Source: Nocardioides sp. (GTDB lineage: Bacteria; Actinomycetota; Actinomycetes; Propionibacteriales; Nocardioidaceae). From it: a stretch of 12,941 bases of DNA. The notes under the pieces are model-generated. The model did not search any database. It saw only the letters and a list, made by a program, of their open reading frames with translations, and was not told the DNA's origin. The stretch lies in assembly GCA_031177735.1 (NCBI GenBank), contig JAPSKJ010000045.1, forward strand, positions 1 to 12,941, given 5' to 3'. The translations under genes and the position numbers were made by a program. Below, piece by piece: positions 6,006 to 11,856 of the stretch. Each line of letters begins with the position of its first letter. Position 1 is the first letter of the stretch.

Positions 6006-6695
6006 GTGCAGACCATCGGACTGATCGGCGGCATGAGCTGGGAGTCCAGCGCCGTCTACTACGAGGGCCTCAACAAGGGTGTCCAGGCACGGCTGGGTGG
6101 GCTCCACTCGGCCAAGGTCGTGATGTCGTCGGTCGACCTGGCCGAGCTCGCGGCGCTGCAGGACAAGGGTGACTGGGACGCGATCGGCGAGATCCTCGCC
6201 GCCGCGGCGGTCGGTGTCGAGAAGGCGGGCGCCGACTTCATCCTGCTCTGCGCCACCACCTTCCACATGGCCTACGACGCCGTCGCGGCCGCGGTCTCGG
6301 TGCCGGTGCTGCACCTGGCCGACGTGCTGGCCGAGAAGTGCCGGGCCAACGGGATCACCAACGTGGCGTTCCTCGGCACGGCCTTCACCATGGAGAACGA
6401 CTTCTTCGCGCAGCGGATCTCCGACCACGGCATGGACGTCAACCTGCCCGACCCGGTGCACATCGACACCGTCGACTCGATCATCTACGACGAGCTGGTC
6501 TTCCGCACCGTGACGCCGGGCTCGCGGCGGCGGCTGCTCTCGATCGTCGACGAGCTGTGGGACAGCGGGGTCGACGGCGTCATCCTCGGCGCCTCAGAGC
6601 TCTCGCTGCTGGTGCGTCCGCAGGACGTCGAGGTGCCGGTCTTCGACGTCATCACCGTGCACGTCGAGGCCGCCCTCGACCGCGCCCTCGCCTGA
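6006..6695 (+). CDS. Aspartate/glutamate racemase-family protein lacking one catalytic cysteine
   Basis: The 229-residue protein matches the Asp/Glu/hydantoin racemase family. It begins MQTIGLIGGMSWESSAVYY, and later has the segment SDHGMDVNLPD. These PLP-independent racemases use two cysteines as opposed acid/base groups. The first is present as C82 in LLCATTFH, although the usual Asn after it is Ala. The second, normally in GCTE, is replaced: residues 195-198 read GASE, with Ala at 196. Glu198 is kept. Without the second thiol the enzyme may be one-sided, act as a lyase or isomerase, or have lost racemase activity. The GTG start at 6006 opens directly on the first beta strand. The gene converges with the EamA gene across 39 bases. 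Confidence 0.88.
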   Translation: MQTIGLIGGMSWESSAVYYEGLNKGVQARLGGLHSAKVVMSSVDLAELAALQDKGDWDAIGEILAAAAVGVEKAGADFILLCATTFHMAYDAVAAAVSVPVLHLADVLAEKCRANGITNVAFLGTAFTMENDFFAQRISDHGMDVNLPDPVHIDTVDSIIYDELVFRTVTPGSRRRLLSIVDELWDSGVDGVILGASELSLLVRPQDVEVPVFDVITVHVEAALDRALA

Positions 6696-6701
6696 CGCCG
6701 C

Positions 6702-6719
6702 GCCGGCAGTGCTGTCGGC
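6702..6719 (+). terminator. Weak hairpin between racemase-like and EamA genes
   Basis: GCCGGCAG (6702-6709) and CTGTCGGC (6712-6719) can pair as RNA with one G-U wobble. This gives about 7 bp and a four-base loop, 7 bases after the racemase-like stop codon. A pyrimidine-rich stretch (TTCCGCTTCCCT) follows. It fits a terminator for the rightward gene; on the other strand the wobble becomes a mismatch. Confidence 0.35.
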
Positions 6720-6734
6720 TTCCGCTTCCCTGCG

Positions 6735-7640
6735 TCAACGGGAGCGGCGCGCCACGGCGACGCCGACGAGGGCCAGCGCTCCGCCGAGGTAGGCCAGCGC
6801 GGGCGGGGTCTCGGACAGGAACAGCAGACCCATCACGATGGTGATCGGCGGCACGAGGTAGGTCGTCACGCCGAGCTTCGAGGCGCTCATGTGCTTGAGC
6901 GCGAAGGCGTAGGTGGTGAACGCGATCGCCGTGGGGAAGACACCCAGGTAGACCAGCCACAGCGTCGAGGACACCGGCGCGTCGCCGACCTCGGAGACGA
7001 GCTGCCCGGCGAACGGCAGGCACACCACGGCACCGACCGTGCACGCCAGCCACGTCACGTGCAGCGCGGACAGCCGGGCGACCAGCGGCTTCTGGATGAT
7101 CAGGCTGACGGAGTAGACGACCGCGGAGACCAGGCACAGGAGTACGCCGACGACGTCGTTGCTGCCACCCTCGCCCTGCGCCAGCGCGATGATCGCGACG
7201 CCGGCGAAGGCGAGCGCCAGGCCCAGTCCCAGGTAGACGGTGAACCGCTCGCGCAGGAACATCGCCGCGAGCAGGGCGATCAGCACCGGCGAGACCTGGA
7301 TGAGCATCGAGGCGGTGCCGGCGTCGATGCGCTGCTCGCCCTCGTTGAGCGCCACGTTGTAGACGCCGAACCAGAGCACGCCGATGGTGACGATCGAGAC
7401 CCAGTCGCGGCCGCTGGGGCGCGGGAGCCCGCGCGGCACGGCGACCGCGGCGAGCGCCAGCGCGCCGACCAGCAGCCGGCCCAGTGACAGCGCGCCCGGC
7501 GAGAAGTCGGGACCCAGGTGGCGGATCGCGACGAAGGCGCTGGCCCACAACACGAGCGTCACCGCCACGGCGCCCACCGGCAGCCAGGCCGGAGTCTGGT
7601 CGACCGGAGTGGGGGAGCCGATGGTCGGCGTGCTCGTCAC
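6735..7640 (-). CDS. DMT-family transporter with two EamA domains
   Basis: The 301-residue membrane protein has about ten hydrophobic helices in two homologous halves, the usual EamA layout of the drug/metabolite transporter superfamily. Helix 1 includes VTLVLWASAFVAIRHLGP (28-45), the typical first-helix signature. The first half ends near FAGVAIIALAQGEG, and the second half starts at GVLLCLVSAVVYSVSLIIQKPLV. LGVTTYLVPPITIVMGLLFLSE is a classical motif of the second EamA repeat. Such proteins usually export amino acids or other metabolites; the substrate is not predictable. The start is GTG 7640, six bases after the -10-like TAGGCT. A perfect 12-bp palindrome lies immediately upstream of that hexamer. 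The first 18 residues (Thr/Pro-rich) are likely cytoplasmic and disordered. Confidence 0.92.
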   Translation of the reverse strand: MTSTPTIGSPTPVDQTPAWLPVGAVAVTLVLWASAFVAIRHLGPDFSPGALSLGRLLVGALALAAVAVPRGLPRPSGRDWVSIVTIGVLWFGVYNVALNEGEQRIDAGTASMLIQVSPVLIALLAAMFLRERFTVYLGLGLALAFAGVAIIALAQGEGGSNDVVGVLLCLVSAVVYSVSLIIQKPLVARLSALHVTWLACTVGAVVCLPFAGQLVSEVGDAPVSSTLWLVYLGVFPTAIAFTTYAFALKHMSASKLGVTTYLVPPITIVMGLLFLSETPPALAYLGGALALVGVAVARRSR

Positions 7641-7646
7641 GTCGTG

Positions 7647-7652
7647 AGCCTA
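7647..7652 (-). promoter_or_regulatory. Leaderless -10 of the EamA transporter gene
   Basis: On the minus strand TAGGCT (7652 to 7647) lies 6 bases before GTG 7640. It matches the actinobacterial -10 pattern TANNNT and has no Shine-Dalgarno sequence after it. No clear -35 is visible; the spacer region holds a palindrome (7655-7666). Confidence 0.55.
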
Positions 7653-7654
7653 GG

Positions 7655-7666
7655 GGTGCGCGCACC
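7655..7666. promoter_or_regulatory. 12-bp palindrome in the EamA promoter (candidate operator)
   Basis: GGTGCGCGCACC is a perfect palindrome two bases upstream of the -10 hexamer TAGGCT of the EamA gene. This is where a repressor would block RNA polymerase. No regulator gene is adjacent. GC-rich palindromes of this length do arise by chance, so the call is tentative. Confidence 0.35.
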
Positions 7667-7770
7667 TCTCGGACACGCGGTTTTCAGACACGGCACCGCG
7701 AGATGGCGACATCCATGACCGCGACGGCATCCGCGTCCCGACTGCGCGGTCCCCAGCGCTCCGATCGGGG

Positions 7771-8448
7771 TCAGAGGTCGAGCTTGTAGCCCAGGCCCCG
7801 GACGGTGACGAGGTACTTCGGCTCGGACGGGTCCGGCTCGATCTTGGCGCGCAGGCGCTTGACGTGGACGTCGAGGGTCTTGGTGTCGCCGACGTAGTCG
7901 GAGCCCCAGACGCGGTCGATGAGCTGGCCACGGGTGAGCACCCGGCCCGGGTTGCGGAGGAACATCTCGAGCAGCTCGAACTCCTTGAGCGGCAGCCGCT
8001 GCTCGGTGCCGTCGACGGTCACGACGTGGCGCTCGACGTCCATCCGCACCGGCCCCGCCTCCAGGGTCGGCGGTGCGAGGTCGGGCTCGAGGCCGCGGCG
8101 CAGCACGGCGCGGATGCGAGCCACCAGCTCGCGGGGGGAGTAGGGCTTGGTGACGTAGTCGTCGGCGCCCAGCTCCAGGCCCACCACCTTGTCGACCTCG
8201 TCGTCCTTGGCGCTGACCATGATGACGGGGACGGAGGAGGTCGCGCGGATCTGCCGGCAGACCTCGGTGCCGGGGATGCCCGGCAGCATGAGGTCGAGCA
8301 GCACGATGTCGGCTCCGTTGCGGTCGAACTCCTTGAGCGCGTCGGTGCCGTTGTCGGCCACGGCGACCTCGAAGCCTTCCTTGCGGAGCATGTAGGAGAG
8401 CGCCTCGCTGTAGCTCTCCTCGTCCTCCACGACGAGTACCCGGGTCAC
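7771..8448 (-). CDS. regX3: Response regulator RegX3 (OmpR/PhoB family)
   Basis: The 225-residue protein has a receiver domain (1-118) and a winged-helix DNA-binding domain (about 128-225). The acidic pocket is E8-D9, the phosphoacceptor is D52 in LLDLMLPG, and S79, Y98 and K101 complete the switch set. The effector domain has LPLKEFELLEMFLRNPGRVLTR (152-173) and ends VRGLGYKLDL, the PhoB-type pattern. It is the partner of the SenX3 kinase immediately upstream, whose stop codon overlaps its GTG start as GTGA (8448-8445). GGAGG lies seven bases before the start. In actinobacteria this pair (called PhoR-PhoP in Streptomyces) answers to phosphate limitation, and phoU next door agrees. It probably binds the repeat region at 9617-9675. 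Confidence 0.94.
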   Translation of the reverse strand: MTRVLVVEDEESYSEALSYMLRKEGFEVAVADNGTDALKEFDRNGADIVLLDLMLPGIPGTEVCRQIRATSSVPVIMVSAKDDEVDKVVGLELGADDYVTKPYSPRELVARIRAVLRRGLEPDLAPPTLEAGPVRMDVERHVVTVDGTEQRLPLKEFELLEMFLRNPGRVLTRGQLIDRVWGSDYVGDTKTLDVHVKRLRAKIEPDPSEPKYLVTVRGLGYKLDL

Positions 8449-9596
8449 GGGCGGTCCTCCTGTTGGTTGGCAGCCACGGACGGCTGGTGTTGCGGGAGCG
8501 TGAGTGTGAACGTCGACCCCTGGCCCTCCTTGGACCAGACTCGCACCTCGCCACCGTGGGTGGCGGCGACGTGCTTGACGATGGACAGGCCGAGGCCGGT
8601 GCCGCCGGTCGAGCGGTGCCGCGCCGGGTCGACGCGGTAGAACCGCTCGAAGATCCGGTCGATCTCGTCCTGCGGGATGCCGATGCCCTGGTCGACCACG
8701 GAGATCTCCACCGCGCCGGCGTCGGCCCGCGTGGTGACGGTGACCGACGACCCCGGGTCGGAGTAGGTGACGGCGTTGGAGACCAGGTTGGTCACCGCGG
8801 CGTTGACCTGGTCCTCGCTGCCGAAGACGTAGAGGCCGGGGGTGCCGCCGGTGACCACGGAGATGTTCTTGCGGGTGGCGTCGATCGCGCTGGTGTCCAC
8901 GGCGGTGGCGATCACCTTGTCGACGTCGACGGCGACGGGGTGCTCGAGCGGCTCGTCGCCCTGCAGCCGCGAGAGCTCGATGATCTGCTGGACCAGCTGG
9001 GTGAGCCGGTCGCTCTCGGTCAGCATCCGCCCGGCGAAGCGACGGACCGCCTCGGGGTCGTCCGAGGCCTCGGTGACGGCATCGGCGAGCACCCGGATGG
9101 CACCGACCGGCGTCTTGAGCTCGTGGCTGACGTTGGCGACGAAGTCGCGGCGTACGGCCTCGACGCGACGCTCGCGGGTGCGGTCCTCGACCAGCACCAG
9201 CACCAGCCGCGAGCCCAGCGGAGCCACCCGAGCCGTGACGTGGCGGGCCGGCACGCCGGGCCGGGACATGACGAGCTCGGTCTCGCGGATCTGACCGTCG
9301 CGGCGCACCTGGTGGACCAGGTCGGCGAGCTCGTCGGAGTTGAGCGCGGTGCCACGCACCAGGCCGAGGGCATAGGCCGGCGCGGACGCCTTCACCACCG
9401 TGTCGTCGACGTCGATGATCACGGCGCTGCTGCGCAGCACCGAGAGCACGGTCGCCACCTCGGGCGGCACGACCGGCGGCTCGATCGGGGCGCGACGGTG
9501 CTGCTGGCGGTCACTGACGTGCCAGGCGAGCACCGCGCAGGAGGCAACCACGGCGCCGAGGAGCGCGGCGAGGAACGCCTGCGTCGTCGGATCCAC
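8445..9596 (-). CDS. senX3: Sensor histidine kinase SenX3
   Basis: The 383-residue kinase has a membrane helix at residues 7-25, then a cytoplasmic PAS-like region (about 45-140). The HisKA domain has phosphoacceptor H158 in DFVANVSHELKTPVGAI. The HATPase domain has the N box TNLVSNAVTYSD (269-280), G1 box DQGIGI (302-307) and G2 box GGTGLGL (331-337). One N-terminal helix with almost no extracellular part is unlike classical sensors with a periplasmic domain; the signal is probably internal or relayed through PhoU. The start is GTG 9596, six bases after TACGCT, with no Shine-Dalgarno sequence. It is co-transcribed with regX3 through a 4-base overlap and diverges from phoU across 122 bases. 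Confidence 0.93.
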   Translation of the reverse strand: MDPTTQAFLAALLGAVVASCAVLAWHVSDRQQHRRAPIEPPVVPPEVATVLSVLRSSAVIIDVDDTVVKASAPAYALGLVRGTALNSDELADLVHQVRRDGQIRETELVMSRPGVPARHVTARVAPLGSRLVLVLVEDRTRERRVEAVRRDFVANVSHELKTPVGAIRVLADAVTEASDDPEAVRRFAGRMLTESDRLTQLVQQIIELSRLQGDEPLEHPVAVDVDKVIATAVDTSAIDATRKNISVVTGGTPGLYVFGSEDQVNAAVTNLVSNAVTYSDPGSSVTVTTRADAGAVEISVVDQGIGIPQDEIDRIFERFYRVDPARHRSTGGTGLGLSIVKHVAATHGGEVRVWSKEGQGSTFTLTLPQHQPSVAANQQEDRP

Positions 9597-9602
9597 GTCT
9601 TC

Positions 9603-9608
9603 AGCGTA
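9603..9608 (-). promoter_or_regulatory. Leaderless -10 of senX3-regX3
   Basis: On the minus strand TACGCT (9608 to 9603) lies 6 bases before GTG 9596. It fits TANNNT. The -35 position, around 9626-9631, falls inside the PHO-box-like repeat, which suggests regulator-dependent transcription. Confidence 0.55.
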
Positions 9609-9616
9609 AGGCCAGC

Positions 9617-9634
9617 ATTCACCCGGTCTTCGCC
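9617..9634 (+). promoter_or_regulatory. PHO-box-like direct repeat near senX3
   Basis: ATTCACC (9617-9623) and CTTCGCC (9628-9634) are spaced 11 bases apart, as in the PHO box made of GTTCACC units every 11 bases known from Streptomyces PhoP. The first unit matches 6 of 7 and the second 5 of 7. It overlaps the expected -35 of senX3. The binding protein would be RegX3. Confidence 0.4.
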
Positions 9635-9657
9635 ATCCGGACGCGCCAGAACCGAAC

Positions 9658-9675
9658 GTTCACCGAGGATTCATT
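9658..9675 (+). promoter_or_regulatory. PHO-box-like direct repeat upstream of phoU
   Basis: GTTCACC (9658-9664) is a perfect PHO-box unit, followed after four bases by ATTCATT (9669-9675, 4 of 7 to the same consensus). The 11-base spacing is that of tandem PhoP half-sites. It lies 31 bases upstream of the phoU -10, where an OmpR-family activator would contact polymerase. No good -35 is present, in keeping with activator dependence. Confidence 0.55.
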
Positions 9676-9705
9676 GCGTCACCCCTTCCGTTCAGCCGGC
9701 CCCCG

Positions 9706-9711
9706 TAGGCT
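9706..9711 (+). promoter_or_regulatory. Leaderless -10 of phoU
   Basis: TAGGCT lies 7 bases before ATG 9719 and is identical to the -10 of the EamA gene. No Shine-Dalgarno sequence precedes the ATG. The bases at the -35 position are pyrimidine-rich and not like TTGACA. Confidence 0.6.
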
Positions 9712-9718
9712 GGCGGGC

Positions 9719-10369
9719 ATGCGCAACGCCTTCCACGACCAGCTCGACGCGGTCTTCGACGACCTCGCCACCATCTGCGGCCAGGTGGAGACGGCGGTCA
9801 CCGACGCCACCGCCGCGCTCTTCGACGCCGACGCCGACAAGGCCGAGCGGGTCATCAGCGCGGACGTCGAGATCGACCACGCCCGGGAGCGGGTGGAGGA
9901 CAACGCGCTCGCCCTGCTCTCGCTGCAGGCTCCCGTGGCCGGTGACCTGCGGGTCGTGGTCGCCGCCCTGCGCATGGTCAGCGAGCTGGAGCGGATGGGC
10001 GACCTGTCCGTGCACGTCGCGAAGATCGCTCGGCTGCGTACGCCGAACCGGGCCGTGCCCGACCAGGCGCACGCGACCATCTCCCAGATGGCGCAGGTGG
10101 CGGAGGCGATGGTTCGTCGGGCCGGCGAGGTGATCCGCACCCGCGACGTCGACGCGGCCGCGGAGCTGCGGGCCAGCGACGAGGACATGGACCGCTTGCG
10201 GCGTACCTCCTTCACCGAGCTGCTCGCGCAGGACTGGCAGGCCGGCGTGGAGGCAGCCGTCGACGTGGCGCTGCTCGGCCGCTACTACGAGCGGATCGCC
10301 GACCACGCGGTCTCGGTGGCCAACCGGGTCGTCTTCGTGGTGACCGGGGAGTATCCGGCGACCGTCTGA
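9719..10369 (+). CDS. phoU: Phosphate signalling protein PhoU
   Basis: The 216-residue all-helical protein has two related three-helix bundles. Each has the metal-binding E-x3-D motif: E91-D95 in SELERMGDLSVHVAKIA and E191-D195 in GRYYERIADHAVSVANRV. PhoU couples phosphate status at the Pst transporter to the sensor kinase and usually inhibits signalling when phosphate is plentiful. No pst genes are in the window. ATG 9719 is chosen because the family begins RNAFHDQLD and the leaderless -10 fits; an in-frame start at 9674 would put the promoter inside the gene. It diverges from senX3-regX3, as phoU diverges from phoR-phoP in Streptomyces, and is followed by a strong terminator. Confidence 0.94.
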   Translation: MRNAFHDQLDAVFDDLATICGQVETAVTDATAALFDADADKAERVISADVEIDHARERVEDNALALLSLQAPVAGDLRVVVAALRMVSELERMGDLSVHVAKIARLRTPNRAVPDQAHATISQMAQVAEAMVRRAGEVIRTRDVDAAAELRASDEDMDRLRRTSFTELLAQDWQAGVEAAVDVALLGRYYERIADHAVSVANRVVFVVTGEYPATV

Positions 10370-10385
10370 ACAGCACACGACGCAG

Positions 10386-10416
10386 AAGAGCCCCGCCTCG
10401 AGGAGGCGGGGCTCTT
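10386..10416. terminator. Strong bidirectional terminator between phoU and gpmA
   Basis: AAGAGCCCCGCCTC (10386-10399) and its exact complement (10403-10416) form a perfect 14-bp stem with a 3-base loop. The outer pairs leave T's on both strands after the stem. It sits between two convergent genes, 17 bases after the phoU stop and 38 bases beyond the gpmA stop, and can end transcripts from either side. Confidence 0.92.
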
Positions 10417-10454
10417 GCTATGTGTCGAGGACCGACCGTCCCGGAACGGTGGTG

Positions 10455-11198
10455 CTACCGCCCCTGGGCGGCCACCGCCGCGGCCGCGGCAGCGGCCGCC
10501 TCGGGGTCGAGGTACTCGCCGCCCTTGACGGTCGGCTGCAGCGACTCGTCGAGGCGGTAGACCAACGGCTGGGCGGTGGGGATGTTGAGGCCGGCGATGT
10601 CGGCATCGGAGATCTGGTCGAGGTGCTTGACCAGCGCGCGCAGGCTGTTGCCGTGGGCGGTGATCAGCACCGTCTTGCCGGCCCGGAGGTCCGGGACGAC
10701 GTCGGACTCCCAGTAGGGCAGCATCCGGGCGACGACGTCCTTGAGGCACTCGGTGCGGGGCAGCTCCTCGCCGAGGTCGGCGTAGCGCGGGTCGCCGGCC
10801 TGGGAGAACTCCGCGTCGTCGTCGAGTGGCGGCGGCGGCACGTCGTAGGAGCGGCGCCAGAGCATGAACTGCTCCTCGCCGAACTGCTCGAGGGTCTGCT
10901 TCTTGTCCTTGCCCTGGAGGGCGCCGTAGTGCCGCTCGTTGAGCCGCCACGACCGCCGCACGGGGATCCAGTGACGGTCGGCGACGTCGAGGGCGATGTT
11001 GGCGGTGTTGATCGCACGGCGCAGCACGGAGGTGTGCACGACGTCGGGCAAGACACCCTCGGCGACCAGCAGCTCACCGCCGCGGACCGCCTCGGCACGA
11101 CCCTGGTCGTTGAGGTCGACGTCGACCCAGCCGGTGAAGAGGTTCTTGGTGTTCCACTCGCTGTTGCCGTGGCGCAGCAGGACCAGCGTGGAGGTCAT
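10455..11198 (-). CDS. gpmA: 2,3-bisphosphoglycerate-dependent phosphoglycerate mutase
   Basis: This glycolytic and gluconeogenic enzyme interconverts 3- and 2-phosphoglycerate through a phosphohistidine. The 247-residue protein has the phosphorylated H10 in LLRHGNSEWN, E88 in RLNERHYGALQGKDK and the second catalytic H182 in ITAHGNSLRAL, with FTGWVDVDL at 21-29. The usual RHGES or RHGQS motif reads RHGNS here, which is a mild change. The C-terminus ends in an eight-alanine run (234-241), probably flexible. ATG 11198 overlaps the stop codon of the upstream lipoprotein gene as TGATG, so the two are co-transcribed and coupled. In mycobacteria gpm1 lies just before senX3 on the same strand; here it faces phoU. 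Confidence 0.95.
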   Translation of the reverse strand: MTSTLVLLRHGNSEWNTKNLFTGWVDVDLNDQGRAEAVRGGELLVAEGVLPDVVHTSVLRRAINTANIALDVADRHWIPVRRSWRLNERHYGALQGKDKKQTLEQFGEEQFMLWRRSYDVPPPPLDDDAEFSQAGDPRYADLGEELPRTECLKDVVARMLPYWESDVVPDLRAGKTVLITAHGNSLRALVKHLDQISDADIAGLNIPTAQPLVYRLDESLQPTVKGGEYLDPEAAAAAAAAVAAQGR

Positions 11199-11773
11199 CA
11201 GTGGCCGCCGCTGATGTGGGCCTCGGGCACCTCGGGGTACTCACAGGAGTACGCGCTGTCCGTCTCGGCCTCCGACGCGGCCGGCGACGCGCTGGCACGG
11301 CCCGTGGGGGACGGGGTGATGCTGGCGTACTCGTCGCACGCGGCGACGACGGTCGCGTCGACCTCGTTCTCCTCGCCGTTGGAGAAGGAGAAGACCATCT
11401 CGACGATCTCGCCGGCGACGAAGTCACCGGTGATCGGGATGCCGCCCTGGTCGACGAGGTTGATCATGCCGTGGGTCTGCACCTCGACGGCGGGCACCTC
11501 GTCGATGGTGAAGCCCTCGCCGGTGATGCCGGTCAGCTCGACGGGCTCAGCGTCGTAGTCGGTGCTGATCGTGGCGACGAGCAGGCCGCTGCCGTCGGCC
11601 TGGCTGACGATGCGGGCAGCGAGCACGTGGACGTCGCCCTCCCAGTCGTAGCCGCCGTTGGCGATGGTGTTGGGGCGGTCCGTCGCGTAGTCGAACCCGC
11701 ACGAGCTCAAGGTCGCGGCGAGGCCCGCGGCGGCGAGGGCGGACGCCAGCTTGCGGCGAAGATGCGTCGTCAC
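11198..11773 (-). CDS. Putative lipoprotein of unknown function (possibly LpqE-like)
   Basis: The 191-residue protein has a lipoprotein signal: basic MTTHLRRK, a hydrophobic Ala/Leu stretch and the lipobox LSSC with C25 as the lipidated residue. The mature part looks like an immunoglobulin-like beta sandwich (VHVLAARIVSQADGSGLLVATIS, then DAEPVELTGITGEG). This resembles actinobacterial LpqE or copper-chaperone-fold lipoproteins, though no copper-binding His/Met pattern is seen. A Ser/Pro/Ala-rich stretch (151-168) lies between C146 and C177, which could form a disulfide. It would sit on the outer face of the membrane. The start is GTG 11773, six bases after TAGTCT. It is the first gene of an operon with gpmA. 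The LpqE link is tentative. Confidence 0.8.
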   Translation of the reverse strand: MTTHLRRKLASALAAAGLAATLSSCGFDYATDRPNTIANGGYDWEGDVHVLAARIVSQADGSGLLVATISTDYDAEPVELTGITGEGFTIDEVPAVEVQTHGMINLVDQGGIPITGDFVAGEIVEMVFSFSNGEENEVDATVVAACDEYASITPSPTGRASASPAASEAETDSAYSCEYPEVPEAHISGGH

Positions 11774-11779
11774 GCGGAC

Positions 11780-11785
11780 AGACTA
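11780..11785 (-). promoter_or_regulatory. Leaderless -10 of the lipoprotein-gpmA operon
   Basis: On the minus strand TAGTCT (11785 to 11780) lies 6 bases before GTG 11773 and fits TANNNT. There is no Shine-Dalgarno sequence. A clear -35 is not seen at 17-18 bases. Confidence 0.55.
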
Positions 11786-11856
11786 GCGCCCGTCGTTCGG
11801 CCGCAGGTCACGGGCTCGATGCGGCGGGACGCGATGGCTTCCTGCCGTTGGTGCCG

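Noticed and set aside
4806..6461. Leftward open frame of 551 codons across the SDR and racemase-like genes
   Set aside because: It spans two well-supported rightward genes and the mshA start. It has no recognisable domain and shows the composition of a shadow frame.
8463..10133. Rightward open frame of 556 codons opposite senX3
   Set aside because: It is antisense to the kinase and then out of frame with phoU, both of which are clear. No motif supports it.
10422..11558. Rightward open frame of 378 codons opposite gpmA and the lipoprotein gene
   Set aside because: It is antisense to gpmA with its intact catalytic motifs; the composition is of shadow type.
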